A stretch of 12,187 nt of DNA from CAZNPW01 sp964575185 (GTDB taxonomy: Bacteria > Pseudomonadota > Alphaproteobacteria > Rhodobacterales > Rhodobacteraceae). Of this stretch, positions 6,424-12,187 are shown piece by piece. Positions within the stretch are counted from its first letter, which is position 1; each line of letters starts with the position of its first letter. Where the stretch lies: contig CAZNPW010000075.1 in NCBI GenBank assembly GCA_964575185.1, positions 1 to 12,187 on the forward strand. Direction: 5' to 3'. The notes beneath the pieces are model-generated. The model ran no database searches. It had not been told where the DNA came from and worked only from the letters and a program-made list of their open reading frames with translations. The position numbers and the translations under genes are program-made.

Positions 6424-8507
6424 CCCGCAACCCGTGCCTGAATGCGCTTTTCGCCGAGATCGAGACGATCCCGGGGGTCGGCCCGCGGCTGGCGCAGGCG
6501 CTCGCGGCGCTGGGCGTCCGCAAGCCGAAGGACCTGCTGTTCACCCTGCCGGGCGGGCTGGTCGACCGTCGCCCGGTCGCAAGCCTGCGCGAAGCGCCGC
6601 TGCCGGGCATCGCCACGACGACGGTGACGGTCGGCACCCACCTGGCACCGCGCGGCAAGGGGCCGTGGCGGGTGAACGTGCGCGACGCGGGCCTCGACTT
6701 CCAGATCGTGTATTTCCACGCCAAGGGCGGCCAGGTGGAAGCGCTGCTTCCGACCGGCCAGCGGCGCATCGTGTCGGGCAAGGTGGAGCTTTTCGACGGC
6801 GTGGCACAGATGACCCACCCCGACCACGTCCTGCGGCCCGAGGAAGCCGACCGGCTGCCCCCGTTCGAACCGGTCTATCCCCTGTCGGCCGGTCTGACGC
6901 AGCGGGCCATCGGCAAGGCTGCGGCCGTCGCGCTGCGCCGCGCGCCGGAACTGGCGGAATGGATCGACGGGCCGTTGCGGGCGCGCGAGGGCTGGCCTGC
7001 CTGGCGCGACGCGTTGACCGCGGCGCATGCGCCGCAGGGGCAGGGCGATGTCGCGCCGACCCATCCGGCGCGGCGGCGACTGGCCTACGACGAGCTGTTC
7101 GCCCACCAGCTGACCCTGTCGCTGGCGCGGCAGTCGCAGCGCCGCCAGCCGGGGCGCGCATCGCAGGCCACCGGAACGTTGCAGGACAAGGTCATGCGGT
7201 CGATTCCCTACCGGCCGACCGCGGCGCAACGTCGCGCGGTATCCGAGATCGCCGCTGACATGGCCGTTCCGCACCGGATGAACCGGTTGCTGCAGGGTGA
7301 CGTCGGGGCGGGCAAGACGCTGGTGGCGCTGCTGTCGCTGTTGATCGCGGTCGAGGCCGGGGGGCAGGGCGCGCTGATGGCGCCGACCGAAATCCTCGCC
7401 CGGCAGCACCTGGAAGGGCTGGCGCCCCTCGCCGCCGCCGCCGGCGTGCGGATCGAGATCCTGACCGGCCGGGACAAGGGGGCTGAGCGGGCCGAAAAGC
7501 TTGCCGACCTGGCCGCCGGGCGGATCGACATCCTGGTCGGCACGCATGCGCTGTTCCAGAAGGAGGTGGCCTTTGCCGACCTGCGGCTGGCTGTCGTCGA
7601 CGAACAGCACCGCTTCGGAGTGGCGCAGCGGATGGAGCTGGGGGCCAAGGGGCACGGGACGGACGTGCTGGTGATGACCGCGACGCCCATCCCGCGAAGT
7701 CTGGCGCTGGCGACCTATGGCGACATGGATGTCAGCATCCTGGACGAGAAACCCGCAGGCCGCCTGCCGATCCGCACCGCGCTGGTCAGCGATGCGCGCG
7801 TCGACGAGGTGGTGGAGCGGTTGCGCGCCGCGGTCGCCGAGGGACGGCAGGCCTACTGGGTCTGCCCTCTGGTCGACGACAGCGAGACGGTCGACTACGC
7901 GAGCGCCGAGAGGCGATTTCTGACCCTGCGCGCGGCGCTGGGCGAGGGCGTCGCCGGCCTCGTCCACGGCCAGATGCCGCTGGCCGAGAAGGACGCCGCG
8001 ATGGCCCGCTTCGTGGCGGGCGAGACCCGGGTGCTGGTCGCGACGACGGTGATCGAGGTCGGCGTCAACGTGCCGTCGGCGAGCGTGATGGTGATCGAGC
8101 GGGCCGAAAGCTTCGGCCTTGCGCAGTTGCACCAGTTGCGCGGGCGCGTGGGGCGGGGCGCGGCGGCCTCGACCTGCCTGCTGCTCTACCAGGCACCCCT
8201 GTCGGAGGCGGGGATGCGGCGGCTGACCATCCTGCGCGATACCGAGGACGGGTTCCGCATCGCCGAGGAGGACATGGCGATGCGGGGGGCCGGTGATCTG
8301 ATCGGCACGGCGCAATCGGGCCTTCCGCGGTTCAGGATCGCCGATCCCGAGCGGCAGGCCGGGCTGATGCAGACCGCGCAGGACGATGCACGGCGGCTGC
8401 TGGCCGAGGACCCGCAGCTCGACAGGACCGACCGCGGCAAGGCGGCCCGAGACCTGCTGTGGCTTCTGGACCAGGACCGCGCGATCCGTCTGATCGGCGT
8501 GGGATGA
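6420..8507 (+). CDS. recG: ATP-dependent DNA helicase RecG
   Basis: RecG is a superfamily 2 double-stranded DNA translocase that remodels stalled replication forks and branch-migrates Holliday junctions. The 695-residue product has the N-terminal wedge/OB domain (roughly 60-160, through FQIVYFHAKGG). The helicase core follows: Walker A GDVGAGKT (293-300), the Walker B variant DEQH (394-397), TATPIPRS, and motif VI QLRGRVGRG (572-580), then the RecG-specific C-terminal part (DLIGTAQSGLPRFRIAD). No key residue is missing. The start ATG overlaps the ligA stop in an ATGA, implying translational coupling. The two enzymes would then be made together for replication-associated repair. No convincing terminator follows, so transcripts may run into the short SOS-type unit downstream. 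Confidence 0.97.
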   Translation: MTRNPCLNALFAEIETIPGVGPRLAQALAALGVRKPKDLLFTLPGGLVDRRPVASLREAPLPGIATTTVTVGTHLAPRGKGPWRVNVRDAGLDFQIVYFHAKGGQVEALLPTGQRRIVSGKVELFDGVAQMTHPDHVLRPEEADRLPPFEPVYPLSAGLTQRAIGKAAAVALRRAPELAEWIDGPLRAREGWPAWRDALTAAHAPQGQGDVAPTHPARRRLAYDELFAHQLTLSLARQSQRRQPGRASQATGTLQDKVMRSIPYRPTAAQRRAVSEIAADMAVPHRMNRLLQGDVGAGKTLVALLSLLIAVEAGGQGALMAPTEILARQHLEGLAPLAAAAGVRIEILTGRDKGAERAEKLADLAAGRIDILVGTHALFQKEVAFADLRLAVVDEQHRFGVAQRMELGAKGHGTDVLVMTATPIPRSLALATYGDMDVSILDEKPAGRLPIRTALVSDARVDEVVERLRAAVAEGRQAYWVCPLVDDSETVDYASAERRFLTLRAALGEGVAGLVHGQMPLAEKDAAMARFVAGETRVLVATTVIEVGVNVPSASVMVIERAESFGLAQLHQLRGRVGRGAAASTCLLLYQAPLSEAGMRRLTILRDTEDGFRIAEEDMAMRGAGDLIGTAQSGLPRFRIADPERQAGLMQTAQDDARRLLAEDPQLDRTDRGKAARDLLWLLDQDRAIRLIGVG

Positions 8508-8612
8508 CGCCGCCCGCAAGTCCGGGGTCGGGTTTCCCCTACGGAACCAGCCTGCGACGATTCGCATTAGGCAGACGACATGCAACCACATGATGCCAGA
8601 ATGTTCACCCAA

Positions 8613-8627
8613 GTTCCTAAGAAGTTC
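8613..8627 (+). promoter_or_regulatory. LexA (SOS) box, perfect GTTC-N7-GTTC
   Basis: GTTC (8613-8616), CTAAGAA, GTTC (8624-8627) match exactly the direct-repeat LexA operator established for Rhodobacter and other alphaproteobacteria. A further GTTC lies at 8603-8606 with a six-base spacing. The box abuts the putative -35 element of the microprotein gene that follows, the right place for repression. Binding by LexA here is inferred. Confidence 0.65.
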
Positions 8628-8656
8628 TTTACAGACTGCGGGGCTTGTGAGAACAT
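8628..8656 (+). promoter_or_regulatory. Putative sigma-70-type promoter of the microprotein gene
   Basis: TTTACA (8628-8633) resembles TTGACA, and GAACAT (8651-8656) weakly resembles TATAAT, with an exact 17-base spacer. Transcription would start near 8663, leaving a leader of about 18 bases before the ATG. The -10 match is poor; the placement beside the LexA box and the Shine-Dalgarno supports it. Confidence 0.4.
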
Positions 8657-8680
8657 TCGGGCAACTTCAGGAGACTCGCC

Positions 8681-8794
8681 ATGGCCGAACTCACCCAGAC
8701 CCTGATCCGCGCCCGCGCCACGATGGTCGAGGATGCACTCGGCGCCGCCACGCTTTTCGGGCTGCTCGCGGTGTTCCTCCACCTGACGTTCTGA
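8681..8794 (+). CDS. Single-pass membrane microprotein (37 aa), probably SOS-regulated
   Basis: This short gene has a complete expression signature: LexA box, promoter-like elements, a strong AGGAGA (8669-8674) six bases before ATG 8681, stop TGA 8792-8794 and a strong intrinsic terminator about 70 bases later. The product has an N-terminal half with mixed charges (MAELTQTLIRARATMVED) and a hydrophobic C-terminal half (ALGAATLFGLLAVFLHLTF) long enough for one membrane helix, so it should sit in the inner membrane. I do not recognise a family. By logic it resembles Caulobacter SidA, a LexA-controlled 29-residue membrane peptide that inhibits division by acting on FtsW/FtsN; no sequence similarity to it can be claimed. 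It lies just after recG, a replication-fork repair gene. GC-rich third positions (C, G or T-poor wobble bases) support real coding. Confidence 0.68.
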   Translation: MAELTQTLIRARATMVEDALGAATLFGLLAVFLHLTF

Positions 8795-8812
8795 TTGCCT
8801 CGCGTTCCAGCC

Positions 8813-8840
8813 GGGCCGCCTGTCCCCGAAGCGGCGGCCC
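8813..8840 (+). other. Hairpin in the 3' region of the microprotein transcript
   Basis: GGGCCGCC (8813-8820) and GGCGGCCC (8833-8840) are perfect reverse complements around a 12-base loop. There is no T-run after it, so it is not a terminator by itself. It precedes the real terminator by about 25 bases and may protect the short mRNA's 3' end. Confidence 0.45.
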
Positions 8841-8865
8841 ACCTGTCCTGCCGGAATGCCACTCC

Positions 8866-8900
8866 CCGCCGCGGTTCGCTCCGCGGCGGCTTTTCGTTTT
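8866..8900 (+). terminator. Rho-independent terminator of the microprotein unit
   Basis: CCGCCGCGG (8866-8874) pairs perfectly with CCGCGGCGG (8881-8889) across the six-base loop TTCGCT, followed by CTTTTCGTTTT. The nine-pair GC stem plus T-rich tail is a textbook intrinsic terminator on the plus strand and would end transcripts from recG and the microprotein gene. Confidence 0.85.
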
Positions 8901-9301
8901 CGTCAGGTGACGCGCCCACCGGATCGTCATCGACATCGCCTTCGTAAGCATCCACTCCGTCGGGCAAGATGCGCCGCGCCGGATGACCCGGCGAAAGCGC
9001 GTCCATGACCGTTCAGGGCGTTCGGTCCGTCCGGTAGCGTCGGACAAGGCGCGCGACGAGAGAAGGCGATACCGGTCCGCCCACCGCGCGCAAGCCCGCG
9101 CGACCACGGCCTCGCCGTCGGTGCCACGGGCGCGCCCGTCAGCCACTTCCCGCCGAACCCGCCGAAGGTCTCGGCCTCCTCGATCCGGCGCTCCTCCCGC
9201 TGCTTCGCAATGTCCGGGGACCGGCCTCGGCGATCACCATTCCGTCCAGGTGGTCAAGGCGTGCTCCGGCGTAGTTTCGGATCCCCCCGGATGGGCAAAA
9301 A
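8901..9301 (-). other. Gap without a clear gene; possible decayed minus-strand coding sequence
   Basis: No complete gene was found. On the minus strand, coding-like segments with GC-rich third positions appear in successive frames. First comes MVIAEAG from about 9240, then DIAKQREERRIEEAETFGGF and on to KWLTGAPVA (about 9214-9121), then TDGEAVVARACARWADRYRL (about 9122-9060), and finally an acidic open stretch beginning MDALSPGHPARR at 9006. Joining them needs at least two frameshifts, near 9218 and 9120. This looks like a remnant of a gene I cannot name, or chance openness of GC-rich DNA. No terminator for guaA was convincing here. Confidence 0.25.
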
Positions 9302-10858
<1,557 letters not shown>

Positions 10859-10869
10859 GTGGCGGGCTT

Positions 10870-10905
10870 AGGCTTCCGGCCCGCAGCCTGCAAGGGGCCG
10901 GGCCT
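10870..10905 (-). other. Hairpin in the guaA leader
   Basis: AGGC (10870-10873), two bulged T, CCGGCCC (10876-10882) pair with GGGCCGG (10895-10901) and GCCT (10902-10905) around a 12-base loop, giving 11 pairs. On the minus strand the stem ends 11 bases before the guaA ATG, where a ribosome binding site would be. It is not a recognised riboswitch, and no T-run follows. Confidence 0.4.
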
Positions 10906-10955
10906 TGCCAGACGTCCGCAGCCGTCTATGCTGCCAGACCGAAGGGATTGCCGCA

Positions 10956-12187
10956 GTGCAGAAACACGACCCGCAGCCCGATTTCGCGCTGGTGACGCCG
11001 GGCGCGGCGATCACCGCGCAGGGGCACGGCTGGCGGGCCAAATGCCTGCAGCGGCTGGTCCGGCTGGACCTGCCCGTGCCGCTGACCGTGGCGCTGCCCG
11101 CCACCACCGTGCGCGCCATCGCCGCCGGCCACCGCACCGATACGGCCGCGATCCTCGCGCATTTCGGCGACGCGCCGCTGGTCAGCGTGCGGCCGAGCCC
11201 GGAGAACCCCGACTGGGGCGGCCCCGCGACGCTCCTGAACATCGGCATGAACCCGGCCCGCCACGCGAGCCTGACGCAGCGCCACGGCACGCGGGCCGCG
11301 GATGCGATCTGGCTGCGGTTCATCCAGACCTACGCGATCCACGTGGCGCGGCTCGACCCCGAGCGCTTCGCGCAGACGACCCCCGATGCGGCGGCGGTGC
11401 AGGAGGCGCTGCGCGCCTACCGCGACGAGACCGACGAGGACTTTCCCGAAGACCCCGCGCGGCAGCTTTCCGAAGTGCTGCGCCAGATGGCCCGCGCCTG
11501 GGAGGGGACGACGGCGCGCCTCCTCCGCCAGGCCAAGGGCGCGCCGGCGGGGGCGGGCCTCGGCCTCGTCGTGCAGGCCATGGCGCAGGGGATCGGGCAG
11601 GGGACCAGCGGGTCGGGCGTGATCCAGTGCGTCGATCCGGTCACCGGGCAGCCGCAGATCACCGGCCGCTACCTCGGCCAGAGCCAGGGCCGCGACGCGC
11701 TGACGCGCACCGAGGCCCTCTACCTCACCCACGACCCGCGCGGCCCCTCGCTGCAGGACGTGGCGCCCGAGGTCTTCGCGCGGCTGCTCGGCTACGGCGT
11801 CACCTGCCGCGCCCGCCTGCGCGAGGAGATGCAGGTGGAGTTCACCATCGAGGACGGCCAGCTTGCCGTGCTCGACGCGGTCAAGGTGCAGCGGTCGTCG
11901 CGCGCCGCGCTCCGCATCGCGGTGGCGCTGGCCGACGACGGCATCATCAGCCGGGACGAGGCCGTCCTGCGCGTCGAGCCCCGCGCGCTGGGCGAGCTCC
12001 TGCACCCCCAGGTCGATCCCCGCGGCCCCCGCGACGTGATCGCCCGCGGCATCGCCGCAAGTCCCGGTGCCGCCACCGGGCGCATCGTGTTTTCGGCCAC
12101 CGCCGCGCAGGCCGGCGCCGCGCGGGGCGAGCCCTGCATCCTCGTCCGCCGCGAGACCGCGCCCGAGGACATCCGCGGCATGCACTC
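10956..12187 (+). CDS. Pyruvate phosphate dikinase-like protein, N-terminal 410 residues (runs off window)
   Basis: The frame is open from GTG 10956 to the window end without a stop. A weak GAAGGG lies about nine bases before the start. The product aligns through its length with the N-terminal half of pyruvate phosphate dikinase (about 870 residues). Matching landmarks are LPVP, LVSVR, a helical FIQTYAIHVARLDPERF segment, EDFPEDPARQL, TSGSGVIQCVDPVTG, MQVEFTIEDGQL, LGELLHP, IAASPGAATG and ETAPEDIRGMH. The phosphocarrier histidine would be just past the end. Several ATP-grasp residues differ from the Clostridium symbiosum enzyme as I recall it. The GGKG lysine position is arginine, the loop after R79 reads PSPENPDWGGPA instead of SGARASMPGMMD, and the Q335/R337 positions are D307 and V309. 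E323 is kept as E295. It may therefore not bind ATP normally. It diverges from guaA. Confidence 0.82.
   Translation, partial: MQKHDPQPDFALVTPGAAITAQGHGWRAKCLQRLVRLDLPVPLTVALPATTVRAIAAGHRTDTAAILAHFGDAPLVSVRPSPENPDWGGPATLLNIGMNPARHASLTQRHGTRAADAIWLRFIQTYAIHVARLDPERFAQTTPDAAAVQEALRAYRDETDEDFPEDPARQLSEVLRQMARAWEGTTARLLRQAKGAPAGAGLGLVVQAMAQGIGQGTSGSGVIQCVDPVTGQPQITGRYLGQSQGRDALTRTEALYLTHDPRGPSLQDVAPEVFARLLGYGVTCRARLREEMQVEFTIEDGQLAVLDAVKVQRSSRAALRIAVALADDGIISRDEAVLRVEPRALGELLHPQVDPRGPRDVIARGIAASPGAATGRIVFSATAAQAGAARGEPCILVRRETAPEDIRGMH

Noticed and set aside
7200..7216. tRNA-like TCGATTCCCT as a possible attachment-site repeat
   Set aside because: Only about ten bases match the tRNA-Gly 3' end, and it lies in conserved recG coding sequence.
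4207..8612. Long minus-strand frames opposite ligA and recG
   Set aside because: Typical antisense openness in GC-rich genes; the sense frames have complete enzyme domains.
8590..8910. 106-codon plus-strand frame across the microprotein
   Set aside because: Runs through the LexA box and the terminator hairpin, has no ribosome binding site and poor composition.
8567..9146. Overlapping minus-strand frames of 91-151 codons
   Set aside because: They cross the terminator and promoter of the microprotein unit; only the part beyond 8901 may contain a gene remnant.
9265..9301. Possible guaA terminator
   Set aside because: Only a 4-bp ATCC/GGAT stem and no T-run on the minus strand.
10926..12185. 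419-codon minus-strand frame
   Set aside because: Antisense of the PPDK-like gene, Arg/Ala/His-rich without motifs.

Overview
The window looks like chromosomal DNA of a GC-rich alphaproteobacterium, most likely from the Rhodobacteraceae/Paracoccaceae. The reasons are the very high GC at third codon positions, adjacent sciP and ctrA cell-cycle regulator genes, TTAA-N7-TTAA-type CtrA boxes, and an alphaproteobacterial LexA box of the form GTTC-N7-GTTC. Most of the content is core genome. No insertion sequence, CRISPR array or prophage was found.

Layout. Bases 1-49 are the 3' part of a tRNA-Gly (anticodon CCC). Facing it on the minus strand is a GT92-like glycosyltransferase reading frame (15-914). 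It is broken by one in-frame amber codon at 711-713, and its 3' end runs antisense into the tRNA. A RidA-family deaminase gene follows on the plus strand (1017-1373). It converges, with overlapping stop codons, on an unrecognised minus-strand gene (1370-1843), which lies downstream of mnmA (1947-3116, minus). Divergent from mnmA, the plus strand carries sciP (3189-3467), ctrA (3554-4267), ligA (4321-6423) and recG (6420-8507): two cell-cycle transcription regulators followed by two DNA replication/repair enzymes, with ligA and recG overlapping by four bases.

Downstream of recG is a small self-contained transcription unit: a perfect LexA box (8613-8627), a promoter-like pair, a strong Shine-Dalgarno sequence, a 37-codon gene for a single-pass membrane microprotein (8681-8794) and a strong intrinsic terminator (8866-8900). 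This is the most interesting item in the window, because it looks like an SOS-induced membrane microprotein comparable in logic to Caulobacter SidA. A poorly organised 400-base gap follows, possibly holding a decayed minus-strand gene. Then comes guaA (9302-10858, minus) and, divergent from it, the first 410 codons of a pyruvate phosphate dikinase-like protein whose ATP-binding residues are partly replaced.

Regulation. All five TTAA tetranucleotides I could find in the 12 kb lie between 1935 and 3535. Three of them have an N7-spaced partner with one mismatch to the CtrA consensus, upstream of ctrA, sciP and the unrecognised 1370-1843 gene. A GTCGCG, the core of the SciP site as I recall it, sits one base from a TTAAC half-site before ctrA. 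This suggests a CtrA/SciP feedback module here, but no binding has been shown.
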